Of a DNA stretch of 64,000 nucleotides, positions 25,300 through 36,385 are shown one piece after another (the first letter of the stretch is position 1; each line of letters begins with the position of its first letter). The notes under the pieces were generated by a model. The model worked only from the letters and a program-made list of their open reading frames with translations, did no database searches and was not told the origin of the DNA. The DNA is from Todiramphus chloris collaris (lineage: Eukaryota; Chordata; Aves; Coraciiformes; Alcedinidae), in NCBI GenBank assembly GCA_025345505.1, contig JANVCC010000049.1, positions 6,574,588 to 6,638,587 on the forward strand. The letters are read 5' to 3'. The position numbers were made by a program, and so were the translations under genes.

Positions 25300-28200
25300 G
25301 CCAAGCCATTTCTATTCTGCTCTGTGCTGGCGGGGAAAGGAGTGTCTGAATGCATCATCAGAGTGCATTTTACTTGTGGCAGATTGGTGGTAACCCAGCA
25401 GTCAAGTCCATGAGAGTGAGGCTGTGAGAGTCTGAGTGAAGCAGGAATAGAAATCCAATCATTGCCACACAGGGCGAACAGGAACGCTTGAATTCTGAGA
25501 CTCCCTAAGCAAGTAAGTAAAAATAAACAGAAGCTGTCAGCTAAACTGGGTATGTTAGCTGCAGTACAAACTGGAGGAGTAGTGACCCTTATGACTGGGA
25601 TGGAGACATTTTAGAATGACTCCATTTTACCCAGGCCATACCTTGGAAACTTAGGCTTCTTTGCATAAGGATAGAGGCAAGGAGGATCCCATCGTGGTAA
25701 AGAATAGCGTTCATTCAGTGAGACGGGGACCTGCATGAGACCACTTAAAGACTCAGTGCTAAATGGAGTTGGTTACTACTCAAGGCTGAGCTGGAACTGG
25801 GACCTTAAATAGGGATATTTGTGTGGAGTGGATAGTGGCTTCAGGCAAACAGCCCAGTTAGCCCAATTCTGATGAAAACCCTGGAGCTAAAGCTGGCTGA
25901 ATACCCCCTGACTGGACTCTGCGTGACACTGAGATCCAAGAGCCTGCGGTGGAGAGAGAAAATAGGCTGCGGTCATTCTGACGAGTGTCGAGATTTTGAA
26001 TTGGTTTGGCATCTAAGCTGGAAGAAAAAATCAGAGGGAGGCCTGGAGTCATGTATTGCTAGAATATGACTCCTGGGATAACTGCTGCATTATTGCTGTG
26101 GGAGGCTGAGGTCCTGTTGATACCGGACTGGGATTCAGAGTGGCAGTGCTAGGGATTAGGCATGACTGCAGGACCTGGGAACTCTGCTAACATAAATGAG
26201 AAGCAAGGGTGGAAAGACATGCCGGGATGACTGGAAGGATTCTATGGAAAGAAAAGGAACTAGAAACAAATCCAGTTAAAGCAATTGGTACTAGTAGTAG
26301 TCACTTTCACTAATCAGCATCCTGAGGATGAACCAACCCAAAGCTCTGGAGTCTGAGAGTGAGTTTACAGGCCTGTGGTGTGTGGCACTCTGCCCACGGG
26401 ACAGCAAAGGATATTTTGTCTGGACTCAATAAGTCTTGGAAATGGCAGTTGAAGTAGAACAAAGTTTGGAAGGAGCTAGAGAGCTGGGGAGAAGATATGG
26501 CTAGGTGGAATGTAAAACCCATTAGTGTCTTAATGCATAAATTGGCAGAACTGTACAATAGCAATGAAAAACAAGTTGCTGGAAGCCCAAACTGTTATTA
26601 GATTCTGGTGCCTTGGTGACTATTGAAATTACTGTTTTGCAAAGTGTGTGGGTGACTACAAGGTACACCATACAGACAAAAGTGTACAGTGGTCTCCTGT
26701 GGTGCAAGGAGCCTACCAGCTCTGCTCCTACACCCACTCCCAGTGCAAACAGCATACTGGAGCTTGCAGTTGTGTTTTCTTGTATTCAGCATCACATGGA
26801 GGATAAAAAAATGTGCTTTTCAAAGCCTGTTCCTTAAACAAAATAGGTTACTTCAGATCTGACTAACTGTAGAAGGATAATACAGAAATAGAAGATCTCA
26901 TATTACCTACAAAATGATGTACTTGTGTAAAGGCTCCTGAAATAGTCAGAACACCTCAGGATGAGGGTGAGTTACCTTTTCACAAGTATAAGCTTGAGAT
27001 AAGTTGGAGTATGGAAAGATTAATGCCTTTGCTTTAATAACAGGACTTGATCCAAGACTACAGAAACGATGTAAGTACCCAAGTGAAGCCCAGAAAGGAA
27101 TGTTGTCCACTATTAATAATCTGGTGCATCAAGGAGTGCCAGTGCAATGACCCAGTGTTTGTAATTCCTCTGTATGGCTGGTATTAAAGGGAGGTAGAAG
27201 GATGCACCTGACTGTAGATTTCAGGGCATTAAATGCTGTAATTCTGCAAACATCATGTCATCTTGTTAAAATGCCAGAAATTACGACTGTGATAGTACAA
27301 GGAGCTCAGTGGTTTTCAGTCATAGATTAGAAAATACATTTTATCTTTAGCCCTTCATCAGAGAAATATTGGTAAAAGTTTGCTTCTACATTTCAGGGGA
27401 AACAAAATTGCTTCACGTGAGTTCCTCAAGGATTTCACAAGCCCCTGTGATCTGTCATATATGCATCATCTGAATGTGGGAGACATTAGCCTGCAGCTCT
27501 TGGAAACACACAACGTCATCTGCAGCTCACACCTGAATTGGGGGGATTCTGAAGAACGAGTGTGTCAGCAGACAGGAAGTTTTGGCTGCAATCCAGGAGG
27601 AAGGATTGAAAGTCGACAGACAAAAGGTTCAATTAGTGCAACAAGAGGTAAAATATTTAGGAGCAATACTAGGTATTGAAGGACAGACTCCTGATAAACA
27701 GAGAGAGGAATTAGTTCAAAAGCTACCCAGCCCCACTGCTCTGCCTAGCTAAGAGCACTGTAAGGCATATTTAATTGTATGCAGGATTTTATTCTGATGT
27801 TCACTGAAGTGAGTCGTCCTCCAGCTAAGCTTTTAGAGAAAACTAGGCAGTGTGAGCAGGGTGCAGAAAAGCAGGCGACTGGGTCGAGCTGGCGCCAGCC
27901 TCAGCCCAAGCTGCAGTGGTGAGCGACCTGGACCCAGGAAACCTCTTCATGTGTGGTTTGCCTCTGTTATCCAGGGAGGAAGTGCCGATTTGGCATGAAA
28001 GAAAGATGCTGCGTTACAGGATATTGTCTGTGCACCTCAAATCTTATTGACACCACAACTCCGTGACAAAAGGAATGAGTATCTGTAGTCTGCAAATCAG
28101 AAAAATTGGATTATATCATTGGAGGAAGGCCAGTGGCACAACACACCAGTCATGCTTCCTTGAAATATATTGTGTTCAATAAAGCACATGATGGTACATA

Positions 28201-29300
28201 TGTAGCTCTAGTTGACAAAATGGCCCCTCATGTTAATGACTTGGGGAGTTAGACCTGGAAAGGGACACATGACACAAGCATCTCCATACCTCAGTGGTGG
28301 AGGGTGCTGAATATTATGAATATAGTGTTAGATATTGCAACCTCCTGATGTGCAGTGGCCTGTGCGGGTTTAATTGCCTCTGTCAAAAGACATCCCCATA
28401 AACTAGAAATCTGCTTTACATGTGGTTCAAGTTTCCATAGGATAAGGCTCACACAAGATTTGCTCTAGTCCATGTAAAGAAGAGCAAGAGGTAGTGGGAC
28501 AGGTGTCAGCAGAAATCCCAGCTGTGTCAGGTGTGTGTCCCAGCAGTATGAGCAAACAAGGGTGAAGGATTTCATTTTACTGAACAAGTTCTTTGCCCAG
28601 CTGGGTGTAAAGCAGGAACTACACATAGCAGAATACCCACAAACCTCAGGATATGAAAAATTTGTCTTCTAAAGGAAGCTTTAAGGAAGCTAGTGTAGGT
28701 GAATGGCAAAAATTAGGATGTGGTGGTCCCATCTCAATGCCTCCACTAATGACTACAGCCAGACATGATTATTCCTTTTAAGACCATGACATGAAGGGAG
28801 ATGTGACTGACAGCATCAGTGGTTAAAAACTTCTGTATCAGATGAATAGAAGCTGAAAGGTCTCACAGATTAATGGATAAAAGGATTTGACAAACAACTG
28901 CAGCAGGATAATCAACAAATAGCTGAGCAATTAGGGCAAAATGTTCATAGACTAGATAAAAAGTAGAAAACGGTAAATAATCATCATGAAGAATGACAGG
29001 TAGGAGGTCAGGTAGTACATCATGTGTTTCCTGTAAAGAAACAACCTGGGCTGTAAGTGGAATGGAACTGGCACTAGCACAGATAAAGTCATTTCCATTG
29101 TTTATTAGTTCAGGTAAGTTCTGACAATGTGAGGCAGTTTCATCAATCACAGCCAAAGCTTTGGAGAGGAGAAAAAAGACTAAGCTATATGAAAAGTCGT
29201 CTTTATTTTTCAGAATCACATAAAGGAGTGAGTCTTAACCAGTCATCAGACCTGGATCAGCACAGAACCATGGATTTGCTGTGGTTTGTAAGAGTAGGTC
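25300..29300 (+). mobile_element. endogenous retrovirus fossil (internal region)
   Basis: A heavily decayed provirus, with approximate ends. Parts seen on the plus strand: a protease active-site motif (LLDSGA) near 26595; reverse transcriptase traces between about 27.1 and 27.75 kb, including TVDFRALNAV and KYLGAILG; and near 28.89-28.97 kb a Gln-rich heptad-like segment resembling the coiled coil of an envelope transmembrane subunit. The order protease, reverse transcriptase, envelope is the normal retroviral one. The 25.3-26.5 kb portion may be leader and gag but is not recognisable. No flanking LTR pair was identified. The short motifs do not settle whether it is gamma-like or spuma/ERV-L-like. 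The copy is clearly broken, with many (well over ten) breaks, and is old. Confidence 0.75.
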
Positions 29301-29668
29301 TTCCAGCTCTTCTATTGGGCATCAATGTTATGGAAGATGGGGACAGATGATTGAACAGTGTTGGGTTCTTTCTGTTCTGCCTACTCTGTCAGGGCAAGGT
29401 CTGCATGCAGCACGGTGTTACCTGTGTTTTGCAGTAGGGAGAAGGGGAGTGGAAGGAGTAGAGCTGTCAGGGATGCTGCCTGAGCTCGTTGCTCTGCCAT
29501 CTTGCTGGTTTGAGCAAAGCCCTTTCTGCAGTCAATATGGGTGCTCAGTGTGATAAAACCAGTGTAAAGGCCTTGATACGCTAGATCCTGGACAGCAGCA
29601 TGGCCTGCAGACGGAGCTTTCTACTCTGTATCTCTGAAAAGCCCAAGTTTCCTGCTCATCCAGAACTG
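29301..29668. other. short spacer between retroviral fossil and CR1
   Basis: No recognised gene. It may contain the 3' edge of the retroviral fossil. Confidence 0.4.
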
Positions 29669-30895
29669 AATCACAGAATGGTAGAGGTTGGAAGGGACCT
29701 CTGGTGACCATGGAGTCCAACCCACCTTGCCAGCGCAGGATCATCCAGGGCAAACCACACAGAAACATATCCAGGTGGGTTTTGAAAGACTTCACAGCCC
29801 TTCTGGGCAGCCTGTTCCAAGCTCTGTCACCCTCACAGTAAGGAAGTTTTGCCTTGTGTTGAGGTGGAACTTCCTGTGTCCCAGTTTGTGCCTGTTGTCC
29901 CTTGTACTATCACTGGGCACCACTGAAAAGAGACTGGCCCCTTCTACTCAACACCCACCCTCCAGATGTTTTTAAACACTAATAAGATCCCCTCTCAGTA
30001 GGTCTTTGATGAGGATAAAGTTAGCCCTCCTGAAGTACAGGGCTGCAATCTTACTTATTGCCCTGCTTCTTCCTTGTATGATACTAAACTCTACCATGTC
30101 ATGATCACTACAGCCAGGACTGTCCCCAGCTTTCACATGCCCAACCAGACCTTCTTTGTTCTTCAGTACAAGATCAGCAGCACACCCTTTCTCATTGACT
30201 CTTCCACCATCTGCATCAGAAGGTTATCATCAGTGCATGGCAAGAGCCTTCTAGACTGAGTATGCCTTGCTGTGTGGGCTTTCCAGAAAATATCAGGATG
30301 ATTGAAGTCATCCAGGAGCACCAGGGCATGTGATCTTGAGGCTACTTCCAGCTGCCTGTAGGAGGTCTTATCAACATCCTCTTCCTGGTTTGATGGTCTG
30401 TAGTAGACACCCACAAGAGTTTTGCTTATCTTTGCATGCCCCTTAATTCTTAAGCTTTCAACATGTTCTTCATCCCTCCCTGGGCAGAGCTCAGTGCATT
30501 CCAGCTGCTCTCACACATAAAGAGCAACTTCACCACCTCGCCTTGTTGGTCTGTCTCTCCTAAAAATCTATAACCACCCATGACAGTGTTCCAGTCATGT
30601 GAGCTATCCCACCATGGCTCAGTAACTGCAATGAGATCATGGTCCTCAACAGAAGGCAGATCTCCAGCTCCTCCTGCTTTTTCCCCATGCTGCATGCATT
30701 GGTGTATAAGTATTTCAGGGAGGGAGTTGAGATCATAGCTTTCACCCTTTCAGGGGTGGAAGGCCTTCTGGTTCTCAAAAATGCCAGCACGCTGCCCCAC
30801 AAGTGCTGGGCTGTGACACCTAGGGGCTGCTCTAGCAAGCCTGGATACATCCCCCTCCCCCTTCAAATCTAGTTTAAAGCTCTGTCAAGGGCTTT
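29669..30895 (-). mobile_element. CR1 LINE with 3' UTR joined to endonuclease region
   Basis: The 3' end at 29669 reads AATCACAGAATGGTAGAGGT and then GGAAGGGACCTCTGG, the CR1 tail in antisense. 29669-29998 is the usual 3' UTR. At about 29998 the sequence jumps directly to the endonuclease end of ORF2 (CTGAAGTACAGGGCTGCAAT), so the whole reverse transcriptase is absent. The endonuclease reads on the minus strand as VGVYYRP-like, DDFNHPDIFWK and, further upstream, LIAVTEPWWDSSHDW and YLYTNACSMG. These match the CR1 endonuclease, with the catalytic Glu (TEPWWD) and the Asp of the DFNHPD block still visible. The 5' end is near 30895, in the CCCCCTTCAAATCTAGTTTA segment just before ORF2. The copy is dead. 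Confidence 0.95.
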
Positions 30896-31468
30896 ATACT
30901 GGATGTGTGCAGGCATGGCTTAAGGCTGCATTAGTCCCACTTCTCTGGAGCTAGTCATGTTTTGCTGTGGCTGTTAGAGGGATGTAGTCTCACCTGACTA
31001 TTCGACAAAGTCCTCATGTTTGGCTTCCTTTGCTCTTCCCTCCATTTTAAAAGTATCATATTTAGAGGGAGACATCCCTCTTCCTGGGAGGCCAGTGTGC
31101 TGCTAACAAGTAGTGTAGACATAGCCATGAAGTATTGTTCCTGTCACCTCTAATCATACAGTGATCACCATCACACTAAATCTCTTTCTCCCATCTGCAT
31201 TCCTCTGAATTAAATGAAATGTTCCCTCACCCCTCAATGCAGCCTCAGCTTTTTGCTTTCTCCATCTTCAGCCCTCCCTGGCCTGTGCAAGCAATCCAGG
31301 GGCTCCAAGTGGGAAAACTGCCTTGTTATGGTGGAGGGTCTCTAACTTACTGCTTTTTCCGGTCCGAGAGACTAGTTTCTTTTGCCATGAGCTAAAATCC
31401 CTTGAGAGAAAGCAAGCTAAAAAACCCTTTCAGCAGCCTTTTCTGTTCTGCCCTCCTGGTGCAGGCTG

Positions 31469-31520
31469 AAAATGGGAAGAAAAGGGGGGGGGGGGGGAGA
31501 TGAAAGAAAGAAAGAAAAGC
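31469..31520 (+). repeat. long purine tract with poly-G and (GAAA)n
   Basis: About 50 nearly uninterrupted purines, including 14 consecutive G and four GAAA units. Such tracts can adopt triplex or quadruplex structures and vary in length. Confidence 0.85.
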
Positions 31521-33239
31521 AAAAATCTTCAAAACTGGAAGATTTTTCCAGAGCCCAAACAATCAATTGGACAATAGGAGATAATGATTCCACCTCTGCA
31601 CCCTCCTCCTGCCAGGCAGGAATTTTAAACCCCACATCTGCCAGAGGTGGTAAAAGACCCAAGTGACCCGCCTGGGCTCTGAACGTGGCACCTTGGTGAT
31701 GAGCTGAAAAGCTTGTTGCTCACGTTGCAAACAAAGACTTAGCAGAGGGCAGAGGTAAAACCAACTGGGACCCGGCCTTCTAATCAGGCCCACGCTGTGA
31801 GCTCATGGTATTAATCCGAGAGCCAGTGACATCAAGGCAGGAGGCTTGCGTGACCCCGAGCCCATCCAGCGGTGGCTTACACTACCCAGTACCGCGTGTT
31901 CCATTTAATAAACTCCATTGATATATTTAATAAAGGCACCTCACACTTCCACAGTTTCATGTGTGACCTCTCTGTGGTTGCTACCAAACACACAAAGTAA
32001 AAGAGTCAAGGATCATTAGCTGACGAGGCAAAACTGCCCCTTCCCTTGCTCTTCTATTTTTCTTGTGAATATCAACTGCTTGGGAGGCAGCGATTGCTTG
32101 TAATCCTTCCTGTCTCTGTTACAGAAGGGACAGGTTTCTGTGAGAACTTGGGGAAAAAAATTACAACGTAATTGCCTGCAGTTTGGGCAGCTCACAGTCC
32201 CACTCACTGCCTTTAGGCTTCTTACGCTGGCACTCCTTTTCTGCCCAGAGGCTATGTTGATGGGCTCTGGCAAGCCTGCAAGGGCTGGGTGCTGCTGTCA
32301 TCCCATCTCCCAGTTTAGTGGAGGGAGAGGAGCATTTGCAGGCACCAGGAACCGAAGTAAATCCATTAGTAACCCCCAAGCACCCCTCTGAGAGTCCCTG
32401 GCTGTGCTGCACAAGCCAGGGGATTTTGCTTCTGGTAAAGGTCATCTGTCTCAGCAGGTGAAGAAAAAGATGGACATGTACCTCTGTACTTTTTTTTTTC
32501 TAGACAGGCTAATGAAAACCTTGTAGGAAAAATGTCTGTTTAAAAACCTGGAGACACAGGTGTTTGGCAGATTTTCTGTTAAGTTATGGGTTTTCTGTTT
32601 GTTTGGGGGTTTTATTATTATTTATTGTTGTTGTTTGGGGTTTCTTGTTATATTTTTAATATTTTGTTTCGTGGTGGTTGGTTTATTTGCATTAGAAATA
32701 GTGTCAGTTGTCAAAAAAGACTCCTGATTGATTTGGGGTTTTTTATGTCTAGCTTTCAACATCCTCAAAGGCATGTAATTGTTCAGGACATACCAAGTAT
32801 CTGCACTTACAGAAATCAAGCCTTGAGTGGAACTCCCCTGAAAGCAAGGCACCAGGAAGCCAAGATTAGTTTTCAGAAAGTAAGTGGTTTTCATTTTTCA
32901 GTTTCTCAAGGACTCTTTCAAGGGCCAAGCAGATGGCTGGGAGATCCACAGAATGGAAACCTGCAGTTCTAATGGGTCCAGAAAAGCGTGTGTGGAGGGG
33001 GTTGGTTGTTTGGTGTTGCTTTTAGTTAAATCCGTCTTTTTGTTTGACAGCAATTTATGGTATTTATGCAGCTGATATGCCAGCGTATTTTTTTTTTTGT
33101 ATGGACTCTTCCTTTTGAACAAAGGACTGAGGAAATTGCCACCCTAATTCTCAGAGCTTCCTAGGAGCTCTCAAGCATAACCAGAAGAGCAATTTCCAAC
33201 TTAAAAATACAAACTCATACAAAAGAATAAAACCACACT

Positions 33240-33560
33240 CGGAGCGGTTCAGTTCAGAAAGCCCCTCGAAAACTTCAGGCACCTATGGCTGCGTTCCCAT
33301 TGCGTCGCAAGTGGCAGCTCGGGCCTGTGCTGAAGGCCAAGCCAACCTTAGCTACCCCATGGGTTTTTCAGGGAAACCTAGGGCTGTGTGAGTCTTTCAG
33401 GCAGCCCGGAGGGACTGGCAGCCTGCTGTGCAGCTGGACAGGCTGCCTCCGTGCCCCGGCAGCAGTGATGTGTGTCGGAGAGGCTCTAAAGCCTTGCCGC
33501 TGAAGGTGTGATGGCCGCCGGCAGGCCACCAGTATCCCCATGGCACCCAGCCTGGAGCCT
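33240..33560. promoter_or_regulatory. CpG-rich patch, possible weak CpG island
   Basis: Roughly fifteen CpGs in about 320 bases within otherwise CpG-poor sequence, for example around GCGTTCCCATTGCGTCGCAA and GGCCGCCGGCAGG. No TATA-like or coding feature is tied to it. It might be an orphan CpG island or merely a GC-rich remnant. Confidence 0.25.
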
Positions 33561-33709
33561 GGACGGATGAGATGTGTCCCAGCTACACCCTGAGGTCCTT
33601 GTGAAACCTGTGAGCCTTTCTACCCTGGTAACAAAACTAAAAGCCGGCGTATAAACTCCTATCTAGCTCACACCATCTGGACCTGCCAAACTGCCGCGTT
33701 ACATTAGAA

Positions 33710-33765
33710 AAATAATGTTAATCTTGCATCTGCAAGTGGGGAAACTGAGTCTTAGGATAGGGGTG
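33710..33765 (-). repeat. MIR SINE relic
   Basis: The plus strand reads AATAATGTTAATCTTGCATC then GCAAGTGGGGAAACTGAGTC and TTAGGA. This closely follows the inverted MIR core (in MIR, ATTATTATCCCCATTTTACA followed by GATGAGGAAACTGAGGCTTA). Confidence 0.65.
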
Positions 33766-36249
33766 GTCCCTCTCCTTGGGGAGCCCTGGGCATTCCCGGG
33801 GATCCCGCGCCCACCGAGCGCAGGCTTCTCTGGAAAAGAGCACACACACCCCCTCGCTGTGTCTATGTTTGCATGTATTTGCTATATAGCTGTCCCACAC
33901 ATTTTCCTCGCTAGCCTGTCATAACCATTACTAAAATATGCTTATCTCATATATGCAAATAGCAGGATATTTATAAGGTTCTTTGAAATTTCCATAATTG
34001 TGCTGTAAAAAAAAAAATCTCTTTGCTTATCTCACAAAGTGTTGTAACTACAGTGCTACTTTCATTGAAATCCAAAAATCACTCAGCAAAATAAGAATAG
34101 TTAAAAACCTGACAATTTCAAAAACTTGAAATAGAAGGGAAAGAAAGCAAGCAAACCAGGCTTTATTATTTTAAATTAGAAAGTTTAATGCTCACCAAAA
34201 AGGATATAAACTGTAAATGTATTTTAGCAGTTCCTAGAGAAAAAGGGAGAGGTTTTAATAATAACACTGTGTGCTCTTATATCATTTTCATTAGAAAAAT
34301 CTCAGAGCACTCTCTGCTTATTAAAGAATGGAACGCTTCAGAAGACTCTTGGGAGGTACTATAGAAAAGTAAGGTAACAACTATAAATCCATGTTATGCT
34401 CCATACTGTGATTACGTGGAACTTCCTGGCCGCCTTAGGGACGCGCAGTGACCTGCTATGGCTCAGGACTGCAGAGATGCCCTCCTTGGCACGGCCTCAC
34501 CCGCCTGTGCCAGGAGCTGGTGGTGGCAGCACAAGGGGCTTCTCCACATCTATCTGCTCGTTTCATGGGGGAGACAATCAACCTGGGGGGGTTTCCCAGG
34601 CTCAAAGGTGAGGAACAGAACTGAGACAGGGGTAAGCCGAGCAACTCCCTGGGCTCATCCTGGGCTCCTGCCAGCTCATGTCCTGCCCCGCGAGGACATG
34701 AAAAGAGTTCTGTGTGGATTCCTCTGCCTCCTTTGGGGAATCCTGGCCAGATTCTAGGCTCACGTGAATAGGTTCCTTGCTGGGTACAGGAACAATCTCA
34801 GACAGGCTCTGACCATTCATCTTGGGAATGATCTGCAGAGGACAGAAAAATAAGACATTAGCCTAAATTTAGCAAGAGTCATAAGATGTTCACTAGAATA
34901 ACAAAAGGAGGAAGAGAGGCTGTAAAGGTAGAGGATATTCCTGGGGCTGATGGAGAAAATAATATTGAAAAATCCCTGGTGTTTAATTTCAATACAATAC
35001 AATAGACTGACAGAGTGCCCAGAAGAGGAACAGCATGTTAACATATCTTAGATAAACAGGAGCCAAACTGTTAGCCTGATAGAAAAATGAGAAAGCCCAT
35101 CAATGCAGTGGGGGAAAATAATAAGTTAAAAACCAGATGGTTCAAAGATGTGATTGTGTCTTCAGCTTCAGTAAGAGGAAAGAAGGGGAATATATATGTA
35201 TTACAGACAAGCCTGTACACAAAAGCTGGAAAAACATACATAAACAGAAGAGGCAAACCCATCATAATGAAGTTAATTAAAATAGCAGGACCTCAAGTTA
35301 TTTTAGGCCTCAGTGGTAGAAACCCCAGAATTCCAATCCTCATTCTTTACTCATACAAAAAAGTTTCCTATTTCATCCACACTCAGAAAAGGGACCTCTT
35401 CCTCTCTGTGCTAGATAGTGAGTCAAGGCAGATGGGAATTATTCTGAGCTTGGAGAAAACAAAGAAGTGCAAATTAATGGCTTACTGGCAGAGAGGCAGT
35501 TTAAAGCACTTTGCCAAGGCATATTTTATTCCTACACTTACCCTACATTCATTTTTTTTTTCTTTTTAGATCAGAAGTGCATGACCAAGCACAGATAGCT
35601 GTCTGTGTTGTGTATAGGCTGGAGTGGACATTACAACAATCAAAAGAAAGGGGGAAAAAAAAATGTCAGTAATGGCTGATGCAATGACTTAACCGCCTTC
35701 ACGGCACTCAGTGCACAGCAAATAGAACAGTCTTGTCTTGCCAGCTTGAACTCATCCCATAATTTCTGTGTGGGTTTATATGCATCTGTACTTCTGTCAC
35801 ATATATACACACGTATGTATATGCACACCCATATATTACTGTTTCCTGTGAAGAAGCACTGATTGGTTGCAGGGGGGCCGCAGGGACCCCAGGATCCTTG
35901 TTCTACCGTAATCAGCAGTTTTGCCCCTGGCTTCCAAAGGGGCAGAGTTTCACTCCAGCCACCTCTGCAGCAGTAAAGCTTTAAATCTGCACCTAGATGT
36001 TCTCTGCCCAGGACTATACTTCAACAACTTCTGTGAGAAATCTGGAAATAGTTTTACTGTGCACATTAATCATGCATAAACAATTTAAGATATGATACCA
36101 ATATTATTTCAGTTGTAATTTGGCAAGATCATGGAGGCAGAAACTCAAAGTGCTCTTGTGTTTCAATAGCGTTGGTTCTTTCATAACTATTAACTCTCAA
36201 GACCTTTAGTTTATATCCCATGGGATCAGATTCTCTCTGTGCTTAGGAG
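33766..36249. other. unique AT-rich sequence
   Basis: 33.9-34.3 kb is AT-rich unique sequence with enhancer-like texture. 34.4-34.8 kb is more GC-rich. A 160-codon open frame at 35087-35569 is Lys-rich with no recognised domain. An alternating CA/TA stretch lies at about 35800-35838. No gene is called. Confidence 0.45.
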
Positions 36250-36385
36250 GTTAGAAACAGGAGATCAGGAGATGTAGGTACAGTTCTCATTATATGACTT
36301 TCAGCTGCTTTCTTAACTTCCTGACACCTATTTTTTTTCCCCCTTGTGTAAAATTAGGATAATGACATTTCTTCATATGACAGGT
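36250..36385 (+). repeat. MIR SINE relic
   Basis: The plus strand follows MIR over about 135 bases. GAGATCAGGAGATGTAGGTA matches GAGTCAGGAGACCTGGGTTC. TATGACTTTCAGCTGCTTTC and TTAACTTCCTGACACCT match the TGTGACCTTGGGCAAGTCAC and TTAACCTCTCTGTGCCT part. TTGTGTAAAATTAGGATAAT matches CATCTGTAAAATGGGGATAA. A T-run is inserted before the last block. Confidence 0.75.

Larger units (their letters stand above)
30896..33709. other. unique sequence with purine, G/T-rich and CpG-rich patches
   Basis: Holds a 14-base G-run (31484-31497) followed by a (GAAA)n stretch (31502-31517), a G/T-rich strand-asymmetric region at about 32585-32690, and a moderately CpG-rich region at about 33240-33560. No gene is recognised. 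Confidence 0.5.

Noticed and set aside
35087-35569. 160-codon plus-strand open frame
   Set aside because: Lys-rich composition follows the A-rich DNA; no domain recognised.
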